NCBI GenBank assembly: GCA_900770945.1 | Contig: CAAGME010000040.1 | Location: 23,122-87,121 of the forward strand | DNA: 64,000 nt | Reading direction: 5' to 3' | Source of the DNA: Clostridia bacterium | Lineage (GTDB): Bacteria; Bacillota; Clostridia; Christensenellales; Borkfalkiaceae | Shown here: positions 43,615 to 52,561 of the stretch, piece by piece | Layout of the letters: each line of letters begins with the position of its first letter | Position numbering within the stretch: the stretch's first letter is position 1 | Translations under genes and position numbers: made by a program | The notes under the pieces: model-generated | Told to the model about the DNA's origin: nothing | Database searches by the model: none | The model's input: the letters and a program-made list of their open reading frames with translations, nothing else

Positions 43615-44655
43615 ATGTCTTTACTCGAAGTAAAAGATTTAAGAACCTCGTTCTTTACGGACGCGGGCGAAGTAAAAGCCGTCAACGGCGTTTCGTTTTT
43701 CCTCGACAGCGGAAAGGTTTTGGGAATAGTGGGCGAATCGGGTTCGGGTAAGTCGGTAACGGCGTACTCGATAATGAACATTCTTGCCCCGACCGGGAAA
43801 ATCGTTTCCGGCTCCATAAAATACAACGGCACGGAGCTTGTCGGCGCGAGCGAAAAAGTCATGAAGAACATTCGCGGCAACAAGATTTCGATTATTTTCC
43901 AGGACCCGATGACGAGCTTAAACCCGACTTACACAATCGGCAGACAGCTTGTCGAAGCCATAACTTTGCACACCGACCGAAATAAGGCGGAGGCAAAGGA
44001 AAGGGCGATAGAAATGTTAAAGCTCGTAAACGTGAACGAACCCGAAAAGCGAATGAAACAATATCCTTACGAATTTTCGGGCGGCATGCGGCAAAGGGTT
44101 ATGATAGCGATGGCTCTTGCATGCGAGCCGGATATTCTCATAGCGGACGAACCGACAACCGCGCTCGACGTTACCATTCAGGCTCAGATTCTCGACCTTA
44201 TGATGAAGCTTCAAAAGGAAATGGGAATGGCGATAATAATGATAACTCACGACCTCGGCGTTATCGCAAAGATGTGCGACGAAGTAATAGTCATGTACGC
44301 GGGCGGCATTTGCGAACAAGGCACCGCCGACGAAATATTCTACAATCCGCGCCATGCCTACACGAAAGGGCTTTTAAGGTCGATTCCGAGGGTGGACGGC
44401 TCGGGCAAACGGCTCGAACCTATCCGCGGCACGCCGATAGACTTGCTCAACATGCCCAAAGGTTGCCCGTTTGCGCCGAGATGTTCGGAAGCTTTGAAAA
44501 TCTGCCTTGACTGTAAAGCCCCGCGGCTCGATATCAACGAATTCCACAAAGCCGCGTGCTGGATAAACGTAGCCGAAAAATTCGATTCCGGCGAGATAAC
44601 GCCCCAAGAGCTTGACGAGATTATAGAACGACAGGGAGGGCAAAAACATGGGTGA
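43615..44655 (+). CDS. oppD: Oligopeptide ABC transporter ATPase OppD
   Basis: 346 residues: Walker A GESGSGKS, signature FSGGMRQR, Walker B LIADEPTTALD, switch His in MITHD, and the C-terminal oligopeptide-type Cys-containing tail CPFAPRC. It powers peptide import with OppF. GGAGG precedes the ATG, and the end overlaps oppF by 8 bp. Confidence 0.96.
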   Translation: MSLLEVKDLRTSFFTDAGEVKAVNGVSFFLDSGKVLGIVGESGSGKSVTAYSIMNILAPTGKIVSGSIKYNGTELVGASEKVMKNIRGNKISIIFQDPMTSLNPTYTIGRQLVEAITLHTDRNKAEAKERAIEMLKLVNVNEPEKRMKQYPYEFSGGMRQRVMIAMALACEPDILIADEPTTALDVTIQAQILDLMMKLQKEMGMAIIMITHDLGVIAKMCDEVIVMYAGGICEQGTADEIFYNPRHAYTKGLLRSIPRVDGSGKRLEPIRGTPIDLLNMPKGCPFAPRCSEALKICLDCKAPRLDINEFHKAACWINVAEKFDSGEITPQELDEIIERQGGQKHG

Positions 44656-45634
44656 ACCGGCGAAAAAACTTTTAGAAGTAGTAGATTTAAAAGAATATTT
44701 CGACATAAACGTCGGGGCATTCAAAACAAAACCCTTAAAAGCCGTGGACGGCGTATCGTTTTTCGTCAACAAGGGCGAAACGCTCGGGCTTGTGGGCGAA
44801 TCGGGTTGCGGCAAAACGACGGTCGGCAGAACTATACTCAACCTTTATAAGCCGACTTCCGGAAAAATCATCTTTGACGGCAAGGAAATAAAAGACAAAA
44901 GAAGCCTTGCCGAATTCAGAAGAAAAGCGACGATGGTTTTTCAGGACCCGTACTCGTCGTTAGACCCTCGAATGACGGTTGAGGACATAATCGCCGAGCC
45001 GCTCGACATTCACAAAATGTGTACGAGCAAGGAGGAACGGCGAAAACGCGTACTCGAACTTATGGATTACGTGGGCTTAAACAGCGAACACGCTTCCCGT
45101 TACGCGCACGAATTCTCCGGCGGACAAAGACAGCGTATCGGCATAGCCCGCGCGCTTGCGGTAAATCCCGAATTTATTGTTTGCGACGAACCCGTTTCCG
45201 CGCTTGACGTGTCAATTCAGGCGCAAGTCGTCAACATGTTTGAAGATTTGCAGAAAAAACTCGGCTTAACGTACCTTTTTATCGCGCACGACCTGCTTGT
45301 CGTTCGCCATATAAGCGACAGAATAGCCGTAATGTATCTCGGGAAAATGGTAGAAGTCGCTCCGTCGGACGAAATTTGCGATTACCCTTTACACCCGTAC
45401 ACCAAGGCTTTGATGTCGGCAGTGCCTTTGCCCGACCCCAAAGCCGCAAGAGAAAGCGAAAGAATAGTTTTAGAGGGAGATATTCCGAGTCCTCTCGACG
45501 CGCCGAGCGGCTGTCCTTTCAGAACTCGCTGCCCCGTTGCGGAAGAAAAATGTTCGCTTTCCATGCCCGAATTAAAGGAGGTAAAGCCGGGTAGGTTTGT
45601 TGCTTGTCACAAAGTAAAACCCGCCGCAAAGTAG
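44648..45634 (+). CDS. oppF: Oligopeptide ABC transporter ATPase OppF
   Basis: 328 residues: Walker A GESGCGKT, signature FSGGQRQR, Walker B IVCDEPVSALD, switch His in IAHDL, and the tail CPFRTRCPVAEEKC. It is the second ATPase of the transporter and translationally coupled to oppD. Confidence 0.96.
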   Translation: MGEPAKKLLEVVDLKEYFDINVGAFKTKPLKAVDGVSFFVNKGETLGLVGESGCGKTTVGRTILNLYKPTSGKIIFDGKEIKDKRSLAEFRRKATMVFQDPYSSLDPRMTVEDIIAEPLDIHKMCTSKEERRKRVLELMDYVGLNSEHASRYAHEFSGGQRQRIGIARALAVNPEFIVCDEPVSALDVSIQAQVVNMFEDLQKKLGLTYLFIAHDLLVVRHISDRIAVMYLGKMVEVAPSDEICDYPLHPYTKALMSAVPLPDPKAARESERIVLEGDIPSPLDAPSGCPFRTRCPVAEEKCSLSMPELKEVKPGRFVACHKVKPAAK

Positions 45635-45860
45635 AAAATTCAAGAGGTAAAAAAAATGATAAAACGCAGAATTTTAAAACAAAAACTGAGCCTTTCGAGG
45701 CGAAAAACAAAAACTTAAAGCACAAAAACTAAAACACAAAACCTAAAACACAAAACTTTTACAAAACAAAAAATCAAAAAAACTAAAAAAATCAAAAATG
45801 CGGAAGCCGAAATGCAATGCGGTCGGAAGCAAAAAATAAACAAGAAAGGAGACTTTTAAC
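45635..45860 (+). other. A-rich gap between oppF and oppA
   Basis: Low-complexity sequence with repeated ACACAAAAC-like units and few secondary structures. A 20-codon frame starts at 45656 with GAGGT before it and ends at 45718 (a basic peptide rich in Lys, Arg and Leu); I rate it doubtful. The AAAGGAG before 45861 serves oppA. Differential mRNA stability between oppBCDF and oppA could be set here. Confidence 0.5.
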
Positions 45861-47633
45861 ATGAAAAAGATATTAGCGGCAATTATTGCGGCAATCAGCT
45901 TAACGTTCTGCTTTATGACGGGCTGTTCACCGAAGGAAAAAGGCGCGCCGCCTACAATGACCTACCTTTATAACACGAGTACCGGTCATAAGGCGATAGC
46001 CGAATACTTACAGCAAGCGTTAAAAACCGCGGGCGTTAGCGTAACGCTCGAAAACCAGGAATGGAACACCTTCCTTACCACCCGTAAGAACGGCGATTAC
46101 ACGATAGCCCGTAACGGCTGGATTGCCGATTACAGCGACCCCATATGCTTCTTGGATATGTGGACGACCAACTCCGGCAACAACGACGTTCAATTCGGTA
46201 AAGGCGCGCATAAGGACATTAAGCTTTACGACCTCGACCTCACCGCTTACGGCGGTAAAAAGGTTACGAAGGGAACGTGGGCGGAAACGTACGACGTGCT
46301 TATCGCCAAAATTAAAGCCGAAAAGGACAACGAAAAACGTTACGCCATGATGCATCTTGCGGAAGATTTGCTTATGGAAACCGGTTGTATCGTTCCTATT
46401 TACTTCTACACCGATATCTATATGATAGACGACGCGGTTAAAGGTTTTTATTCCAACCCGCTCGGCTACAAGTACTTCCAGAACACGACGATAGAGGGCA
46501 AGAGCGAAATAAAAGTTTGCCTTGCGTCCGAACCGAAGAGCTTGGATCCCGCGGCGAACACCGCCGTTGACGGAGCGACCTTGCTCGCGCACCTCTTCTC
46601 CGGTCTTGCTAAGTGGGAACTCGATGAAAATGGCAATCTCGTTGTCGTTGCCGATTCCGCGCAGGAACTCACGAAAGGCGTCGAAAACGCGGACGGAACC
46701 GTTACTTACACTTACGTTTTGAAGGATAACACCTGGTCGAACGGTCAAAAAGTAACCGCGCAGGACTTCGTTTATTCCTGGAAGCGCGCCGCAAGCCCCG
46801 AATTCGATTATCACTACATGTTCGAAAACGTCAAGGGCTTCGGTGAAGACAAAGTCGACGGACTCGTTCCGCTCGCAGTCGAAGCAACCGACGAAAAGAC
46901 CTTGAAAGTAACGCTCACTTCCGACGTTGCTTACTGGAACGAACTCTTAGCCTTCCCCGTATTCTTCCCCGTTCATCAAGCTACCGTTGCAAGCGAAAGC
47001 TGGGCGACCGAACCTACTACTTACGTTTCGAACGGCGCGTACAAAATGACCAAATGGGAGCATAACAGCGTCATCACGCTCGAAAAGAGGGCTGATTACT
47101 TTGACGCGGCGGACGTTACGATGCCGACAATCCACTTCTACCTCTCCGACGACGATTCCAACATGCTCGCCAACTTCAAAACCGGCGAGTGGCAGCTTAT
47201 CGACAGCGTTCCCAACGACGAAATAGAAAAGCTCAAAAAGGATTACCCGAACGAATTCGTCGTTGCCGGTCAGATCGGTACTTATTACGTTTGCTTCAAC
47301 ATCAACGCCAACCTGTTGCCGTCGAAATCGACGCTTAAAGGTGTAGAAAAGGAAAAGGCGCAAGCCGAAATAAGAAAGGCGTTGAGTCTTTTGATCGACC
47401 GCAATTACGTAGTCGAAGAAATAGGCAAAGCAGGTCAGGTCCCCGCTTCCTCGTTCGTCGCGATGGGTATGCATAACCCGGACGGCACCGAATTCTACAA
47501 GACCGCGGGACATAGCAAAGATTACCTCGGATACTATGACGTTTCCAAGGACGCTTTCGCCAAAAACTGCGACGAAGCCTTAAAGACTCTCAAAAAATAC
47601 TATGATTTGAAAGTCGAAGGCGCGGCTATTTAA
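45861..47633 (+). CDS. oppA: Oligopeptide-binding lipoprotein OppA, circularly permuted
   Basis: 590 residues with lipobox MTGC (Cys22). Residues about 32-213 match the part that normally ends OppA: TYLYNTSTGHKAIAEYL, LENQEWNTFLTTR, ARNGWIADYSDP and the final IVPIYFYTDIYM strand. Residues 214-590 match the normal beginning: CLASEPKSLDPA, DNTWSNGQKVTAQDFVYSWKR, YVSNGAYKMTKW and RKALSLLIDRN. The break falls at the linker before the TYLYNTS strand and the two parts together make one full-length protein. It is the substrate receptor for OppBCDF. The frame is intact and followed by a terminator. Confidence 0.9.
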   Translation: MKKILAAIIAAISLTFCFMTGCSPKEKGAPPTMTYLYNTSTGHKAIAEYLQQALKTAGVSVTLENQEWNTFLTTRKNGDYTIARNGWIADYSDPICFLDMWTTNSGNNDVQFGKGAHKDIKLYDLDLTAYGGKKVTKGTWAETYDVLIAKIKAEKDNEKRYAMMHLAEDLLMETGCIVPIYFYTDIYMIDDAVKGFYSNPLGYKYFQNTTIEGKSEIKVCLASEPKSLDPAANTAVDGATLLAHLFSGLAKWELDENGNLVVVADSAQELTKGVENADGTVTYTYVLKDNTWSNGQKVTAQDFVYSWKRAASPEFDYHYMFENVKGFGEDKVDGLVPLAVEATDEKTLKVTLTSDVAYWNELLAFPVFFPVHQATVASESWATEPTTYVSNGAYKMTKWEHNSVITLEKRADYFDAADVTMPTIHFYLSDDDSNMLANFKTGEWQLIDSVPNDEIEKLKKDYPNEFVVAGQIGTYYVCFNINANLLPSKSTLKGVEKEKAQAEIRKALSLLIDRNYVVEEIGKAGQVPASSFVAMGMHNPDGTEFYKTAGHSKDYLGYYDVSKDAFAKNCDEALKTLKKYYDLKVEGAAI

Positions 47634-47756
47634 GAAATCCGTCGGAAGATTATCTAACGGTAAAAAACAAAAATTCAAGCGGTTGACGGTTAAAGTCATT
47701 GCTTTACGGCTTTATCGATACCCGCCATTGCATTTGAATTTTTAATCTCTCAAAAC

Positions 47757-47792
47757 GCTTCCTTGCTCACGTGGGCAAGGAAGCACTTTTGC
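47757..47792 (+). terminator. Terminator of the opp operon
   Basis: 10-bp perfect stem GCTTCCTTGC / GCAAGGAAGC with an 8-base loop, followed by ACTTTT. Confidence 0.8.
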
Positions 47793-47850
47793 GTTTTATG
47801 CCGTTTTGCCCGCCGTTTGTTCCGTTTATATTGTAATACTACAAAGCGTG

Positions 47851-47879
47851 TTGACAATCGGGCGAAAGTATGATATCAT
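47851..47879 (+). promoter_or_regulatory. Promoter of the small lipoprotein gene
   Basis: TTGACA, 17-base spacer with TG before the -10, TATCAT. Confidence 0.8.
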
Positions 47880-47910
47880 AAACTTGATAATCGGTTAAGA
47901 GGTGAGAATT

Positions 47911-48330
47911 ATGAAAAGAAAGGCAGTCGCTTGTGTGCTTGTATGTTGTTTTCTTGCTTGCTTTTCGCTTTCGGGGTGCGTAGGAAAGCTTAGTAAGGAT
48001 AAGGAAACGGAAATAGCGACCGCATACCTTGAATATCTGCAAGCAAAAGATACGGATTATTACGAAACGACGTTTGAAAAATATGCGGGTACTTATTCGG
48101 GTAATATCGTTGCAGTGTTAAAGTGGAAAGCTCATAATAAAATTCTTGTTGCTGTTAACATTGATTTATACGTAGACGATATATTCATATGCAAGTTGCC
48201 GCAAGGCGACTATTGCGTAACGGTCTATACAAAAGACAAAAATATAAAGACTTTGGAAGAAGCTTACAATGACGGCGATATCACGAAAGATAATTTAAAA
48301 TCTATCGCAAGGAATTTGAAAAGCTTTTAA
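47911..48330 (+). CDS. Small lipoprotein of unknown function
   Basis: 139 residues from ATG 47911; an in-frame GTG at 47902 belongs to the AAGAGGTG ribosome site. The signal peptide ends in the lipobox FSLSGC. The mature part is a small domain of mixed helix and strand without a recognised motif. It has its own promoter and terminator, so it is a separate unit between opp and the fatty-acid operon. Confidence 0.75.
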   Translation: MKRKAVACVLVCCFLACFSLSGCVGKLSKDKETEIATAYLEYLQAKDTDYYETTFEKYAGTYSGNIVAVLKWKAHNKILVAVNIDLYVDDIFICKLPQGDYCVTVYTKDKNIKTLEEAYNDGDITKDNLKSIARNLKSF

Positions 48331-48371
48331 TATTTTGTAGTAAAACACAAAAACGTATCGGCGCAATAATT

Positions 48372-48402
48372 CGGCAGGGGTAAAAAGCCTTGCCGTTTTT
48401 TT
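48372..48402 (+). terminator. Terminator of the small lipoprotein gene
   Basis: CGGCAGGGG / GCCTTGCCG around a TAAAAA loop, followed by seven T. Confidence 0.8.
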
Positions 48403-48642
48403 GCGTTTTTGTGAGATTCGATAGGAAAATATTCCGCATTTTTCGATAAAATGCGATATAATTCGATAAAAAAAGCGAAAAATAAGTGAAAAAATCGAAA
48501 AAAGCAATAAAAACGATTGTAAAAATTTCATAGTTAATTTTCAGTTTATATTTCTGTGCGATAATCTTTCCGTCGGCAAGGGGCGGACTATGCTTTTTAT
48601 GCCGAAAATAAATTCGATATATACATAAGGAGTACATATCCA
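48403..48642 (+). promoter_or_regulatory. Leader region of the fatty-acid operon
   Basis: AT-rich. TTCGATA occurs four times (near 48418, 48441, 48460 and 48612), and TATAAT lies near 48455. No FapR-type or FabT-type box was recognised. AAGGAG precedes acpP. The repeated TTCGATA may be an operator, but AT-richness makes chance repeats likely. Confidence 0.35.
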
Positions 48643-48894
48643 ATGTTAGACGTAAACAAAGTAAAAGAAACATTAAAAGACGTAATAGTAGACAGACTCG
48701 GCGTTGAAGCCGATATTTTGAACTATGACACTCAGCTTTTCGGCGACGGCGAAATCGGTCTCGATTCCATCGACTCGCTCGAAATCATCTCCGCGGTTGA
48801 CGACGAATACGGCGTAAACATGACGGGCGTAGGTAAAGAAAACTTCTACAATATCGACGCTATCGCGGCGTACGTAGTCGCTCACGCCGAGTAA
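48643..48894 (+). CDS. acpP: Acyl carrier protein
   Basis: 83 residues, acidic, with the phosphopantetheine site GLDSIDSLE. It carries growing acyl chains. It is the first gene of the fatty-acid operon, followed by the double ketosynthase 20 bases on. Confidence 0.93.
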   Translation: MLDVNKVKETLKDVIVDRLGVEADILNYDTQLFGDGEIGLDSIDSLEIISAVDDEYGVNMTGVGKENFYNIDAIAAYVVAHAE

Positions 48895-48914
48895 GCAAAA
48901 GGTAGGTTCAGCCG

Positions 48915-51299
48915 ATGACGGACAAAAAATTGCGTTGCGTCGTTACGGGCTTAGGCATGATAAGCGCGATCGGCAGTAACGTTGACGAGTGCTGGGCAAG
49001 CGTTCTTGAATCAAAGAGCGGGATAGACCATACGCACACCGTCGACACTCAAAATTGCTATGCCGATTATGCGGCGGAAGTTAAAGATTCCGCTTTCAAC
49101 GCCGTAAAAGACGAAGGCAACCCCGACAGAAGCGTTCGCTTAGCGGTAAAAGCCGCAAAGGAGGCTTTGTCGGACGCCAAGCTTCAAAAGTTTGACGGCG
49201 ACAAAAAAACAAGCGTTATCATGGGCAGCTGCGTAGGCGGCGTAAAGAGCATAGAACATTACTATACGAAAGGCAAACCCGAAGAAGATATCGCGAAAAT
49301 GCCTATTTCTTCTATCGCAAACGCGGTTGCGGAAAGCGTTGAAGCGGGCGGAGTAGTAACTAACGTTGCAAACGCCTGCGCGGCGGGTACGATAAGCGTT
49401 GCTTATGCTGCGGACCTGATAAGAGCCGGCAAAGCCGACGTTGTTATCGCCGGCGGTTCGGACGCGTTCGCTTCCGTTCCTTACGCGGGCTTTTTGGCAC
49501 TTCACGCGCTCGACGAAAACGGATGCCACCCGTTTAACCGTTCGCACGGCATAACGCTCGGCGAAGGCGCGGGCGCACTCGTTATAGAGTCGCTCGAACA
49601 TGCCGAAGCGCGCGGCGCGAAGATTTACTGCGAAGTTTTAGGCGCGGGGATTTCCTCCGACGCTCACCATATAACCGCGCCCCGCCCGGACGGCGAGGGG
49701 CAGATGGTCGCCATAAGAAGCGCGATGGCTCATTCGGGGCTTACCGAAGGGGACGTCGGCTACATCAACGCTCACGGCACGGGTACGGCTAAAAACGACG
49801 AGGCGGAATTTTTGTCGCTTCACACCATATTCGACGGCAAGAACGACGATTTGTCCGTTAGCTCCACAAAAGCCCTCACGGGGCATTGCTTAGGGGCGGC
49901 GGGCGCAATCGAAGCGGTGCTTTCCGTCAAAGCTCTTTATGAAAACATAGTTCCGGCGACCGTCGGCTACACGGACGAAGATTTAGAAGCCCTCAAAGAA
50001 AAGGCGGGCAAGATAGACTTTGTACCGAATAAAGTAAGGGAAAAGAAGCTCCATGCCGTAATGAGCAACTCGTTTGCTTTCGGCGGCAACAACGCAAGTA
50101 TAATTTTTGCCAAAGACAGAGGCGAAGTAAAGGATAAATGCGTTAAAAAGCCTATCGTTATAACGGGCTTAGGCATTGTTTCGCCGCTCGGAAACGGCGT
50201 CGAAACTTATATAGAAGCGTACAAAGAGGGCAAAAAGATTGAGAAAGGAAGCGTCAGATCGACCGTTTCGACAGACGACTATAACCCGCTCGGTCTTAAA
50301 ATGGCGTTTTATCGCAAGCTCGACAACTTCTCGCAGTTGCAAGCCGTTTCGGGCATGTATGCTTTAAAGGACGCAAAGTACGAAGTAACCGAAGAAAACG
50401 CGTTTAAGACGGGTATTATCGTAGGTACTTCCGAAGGCGCGCTCGGTCCCGGGTGCGATTTTGAAACGCTCATCGCCGAACATGGCAACGCTCACGGCAG
50501 TGCGTTCAAGTTCCCCAACACCGTTTACAACGCGGCGGGCGGATACCTCTCCATTTGCGCGGGCGTTAAGGGCTACAACGTAACGGTAACCAACGGCGCG
50601 CAGTCGGGTTTGCAGAGCTTTGCTTACGCCATGAACGTTTTACGTAACGGCTGGGCGGACGCTATGCTTGCCACCGGTTCGGACGAAAACAGCGACATTA
50701 TGGACGAACTCTACAAAGGGCTTGACCTTGTAGCGGACGAATACGTCGCGCCGTATGCGGGAAAGGATAAATTCTCGCTTTCCGACGGCAGCGTTTCCGT
50801 AATGCTCGAAACGGAAGAAGAAGCGAAAAAGCGCGGCGCAAAGGTTTACGCGCACGTTTCGGGCTACGGCATGGCGCATAAGAGCGTTCCGTTCGGCACG
50901 ATTAAAGGCTCGGACGAAGCTTTGGACGAAGCCGTTAAGCTTGCGCTTATCGACGGCGGCGTTTCGATTGACGATATAGACGCGGTTATAGGGTTTGCCG
51001 ACGGACACAAGGTAGTTGACGATATCGAACTCGGATTTATCGAAAGGGCGTTTAAGGACAAAGCCGTTCCCGTTATTTCCGTAAAAGAAAGAACGGGCGA
51101 AGCGAGAGCAGCTTCGGCAGCCCTTGCGGCGATGCATGGCGCGCTTTTACTCTCGGGCGAACTTAAAGAAAGCGAAGCTTATCTTCTAAGCGGCGACAAG
51201 AAGCAAAAGATAACCGTAAAAGGCGAAAAATTAAACAATATTCTTGCGATATCTTTCGGCTCGGGCGGTTCGTACTGCGCCCTCGTTATCACAAAGTAA
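48915..51299 (+). CDS. Double ketosynthase: active FabF-type domain fused to an inactive ketosynthase-like domain
   Basis: 794 residues. Domain 1 (about 1-402) has the full Cys-His-His triad: Cys155 in NACAAG, His287 in NAHGTG and His324 in TGHCLG. Domain 2 (about 412-794) has the same fold pattern (PIVITGLGIVSPLGNGVE...), but the Cys position is Ala562 (NGAQSG), the second His is Glu729 (TGEARA), and the first His motif is absent. A working ketosynthase with an inactive partner recalls KS-alpha/KS-beta (chain-length factor) pairs. It is placed where a single fabF would be expected, so it should elongate acyl chains; the second half may set chain length or only hold the dimer. Confidence 0.88.
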   Translation: MTDKKLRCVVTGLGMISAIGSNVDECWASVLESKSGIDHTHTVDTQNCYADYAAEVKDSAFNAVKDEGNPDRSVRLAVKAAKEALSDAKLQKFDGDKKTSVIMGSCVGGVKSIEHYYTKGKPEEDIAKMPISSIANAVAESVEAGGVVTNVANACAAGTISVAYAADLIRAGKADVVIAGGSDAFASVPYAGFLALHALDENGCHPFNRSHGITLGEGAGALVIESLEHAEARGAKIYCEVLGAGISSDAHHITAPRPDGEGQMVAIRSAMAHSGLTEGDVGYINAHGTGTAKNDEAEFLSLHTIFDGKNDDLSVSSTKALTGHCLGAAGAIEAVLSVKALYENIVPATVGYTDEDLEALKEKAGKIDFVPNKVREKKLHAVMSNSFAFGGNNASIIFAKDRGEVKDKCVKKPIVITGLGIVSPLGNGVETYIEAYKEGKKIEKGSVRSTVSTDDYNPLGLKMAFYRKLDNFSQLQAVSGMYALKDAKYEVTEENAFKTGIIVGTSEGALGPGCDFETLIAEHGNAHGSAFKFPNTVYNAAGGYLSICAGVKGYNVTVTNGAQSGLQSFAYAMNVLRNGWADAMLATGSDENSDIMDELYKGLDLVADEYVAPYAGKDKFSLSDGSVSVMLETEEEAKKRGAKVYAHVSGYGMAHKSVPFGTIKGSDEALDEAVKLALIDGGVSIDDIDAVIGFADGHKVVDDIELGFIERAFKDKAVPVISVKERTGEARAASAALAAMHGALLLSGELKESEAYLLSGDKKQKITVKGEKLNNILAISFGSGGSYCALVITK

Positions 51300-51320
51300 T
51301 TGCCGTTCTGTCATAAATAG

Positions 51321-51354
51321 GCGGCTTGAAAAGGGGAGCCGCAAGACTCCCCTT
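51321..51354 (+). other. Mutually exclusive hairpins between ketosynthase and fabG
   Basis: GCGGCT (51321) can pair with AGCCGC (51337), while AAGGGGAG (51331) pairs with CTCCCCTT (51347); both use bases 51331-51342, so only one can form. No T-run follows. Confidence 0.5.
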
Positions 51355-51381
51355 AAATATTAAAAAACGGAGATTTTATAT

Positions 51382-52113
51382 ATGAAAGTTGCAATAGTCA
51401 CGGGCGCGTCGAAGGGAATAGGAAAAGCTTGCGCTTTGCGCCTTGCCGCGGACGGTTATGCGGTTGCGGTAAACTACGCGCACAACGACGAGGAAGCAAA
51501 AAAAGTCCTCGATGAAATAGTAAACAACGGCGGTACGGCTAAGCTTTACAAAGCCGACGTTTCCGACAAGGACGCCGTGAGAAAAATGGTAAGGGAAATA
51601 GACAAAGATTTCGGCGGAATAGATTTGCTCGTTAATAACGCAGGAATAGTACGCGACGAATATCTTTTGATGATGAACCCGGACACGTTAGATAAATGCT
51701 TCGATTTGAACGTAAAAGGATACTTTTACATGTCGCAGCAGGTAGCTCTTAAAATGTTCCGCAAAAAATCGGGCGTTATAATCAATATGTCCTCGGTCAG
51801 CGGAAGCTTCGCGCTTGCCGGGCAGACCGTGTATTCCGCAACCAAGGGCGCGGTCAATGCGCTCACCCGCACGATGGCAAAGGAACTCGGCGGTTACGGA
51901 ATAAGGGTCAACGCCGTTGCTCCGGGGTTTGTTCGCACGGAAATGCTCGACCATATCCCCGAAGAAAAGAAGGAAGAATACTTAAAAGCCATTCCGCTTC
52001 ACCGCCTTGCCGAGGTTGAAGAGGTTGCTTCCCTCGTTTCCGTTCTCGCTTCCGACGCCTGCTCGTACATGACGGGGCAAATACTCACTATGGACGGAGG
52101 ACTTTCATTATGA
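51382..52113 (+). CDS. fabG: 3-oxoacyl-ACP reductase
   Basis: 243 residues, short-chain dehydrogenase: TGASKGIG cofactor loop (7-14), NNAG, catalytic Ser in MSSVSG and YSATK. It reduces 3-oxoacyl-ACP with NADPH. It overlaps fabZ by 4 bp. Confidence 0.95.
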   Translation: MKVAIVTGASKGIGKACALRLAADGYAVAVNYAHNDEEAKKVLDEIVNNGGTAKLYKADVSDKDAVRKMVREIDKDFGGIDLLVNNAGIVRDEYLLMMNPDTLDKCFDLNVKGYFYMSQQVALKMFRKKSGVIINMSSVSGSFALAGQTVYSATKGAVNALTRTMAKELGGYGIRVNAVAPGFVRTEMLDHIPEEKKEEYLKAIPLHRLAEVEEVASLVSVLASDACSYMTGQILTMDGGLSL

Positions 52114-52559
52114 TGAACATTTTCGAAGTAAACAAGAGAATAAAACAACGCCCGCCTTTTCAGATGATAGACAGAGTGCTTGAAATAGAAGAGGGTACCC
52201 GCGCGGTGGGGCTTAAAAACCTTTCGGTCAACGAGCCGTATTTTGCAGGGCATTTTCCGGACAGCCCCATTATGCCGGGCGTGCTTATAATCGAAGCGTG
52301 CGCTCAACTCTGCTCGATTGCCGCCGAAGCAAACGGCACGGACGAAGATACGCTTTACGTTCTTTTGAAAGTTGACGGGTTCAAGTTCGTAAAACCTTGT
52401 ATCCCGGGCGATCAGCTCGTAATAACCGTCGAAAAAACGAACGGCGGAAACGGACCTTTGCTTTCCTTTGCCGCTAACGTGAAAGTTGACGGCGAAACGC
52501 GCGTTAAGGGCAACCTTTCGTTCACAAAGGTGCCTAAGTCCACGATTTACGGAGGTTAA
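52110..52559 (+). CDS. fabZ: 3-hydroxyacyl-ACP dehydratase
   Basis: 149 residues, hotdog fold: PPFQMIDRV, catalytic His in AGHFPDSPIMPGV and the partner Glu in IIEACAQ. It dehydrates 3-hydroxyacyl-ACP. Two ATGs are adjacent at the start; either could be used. fabD follows after 2 bases. Confidence 0.95.
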   Translation: MMNIFEVNKRIKQRPPFQMIDRVLEIEEGTRAVGLKNLSVNEPYFAGHFPDSPIMPGVLIIEACAQLCSIAAEANGTDEDTLYVLLKVDGFKFVKPCIPGDQLVITVEKTNGGNGPLLSFAANVKVDGETRVKGNLSFTKVPKSTIYGG

Positions 52560-52561
52560 AA

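Noticed and set aside
45656..45718. 20-codon frame with a ribosome-site-like GAGGT between oppF and oppA
   Set aside because: The region is A-rich low-complexity DNA, where AGAGG plus ATG arises easily, and the peptide is a featureless basic string.
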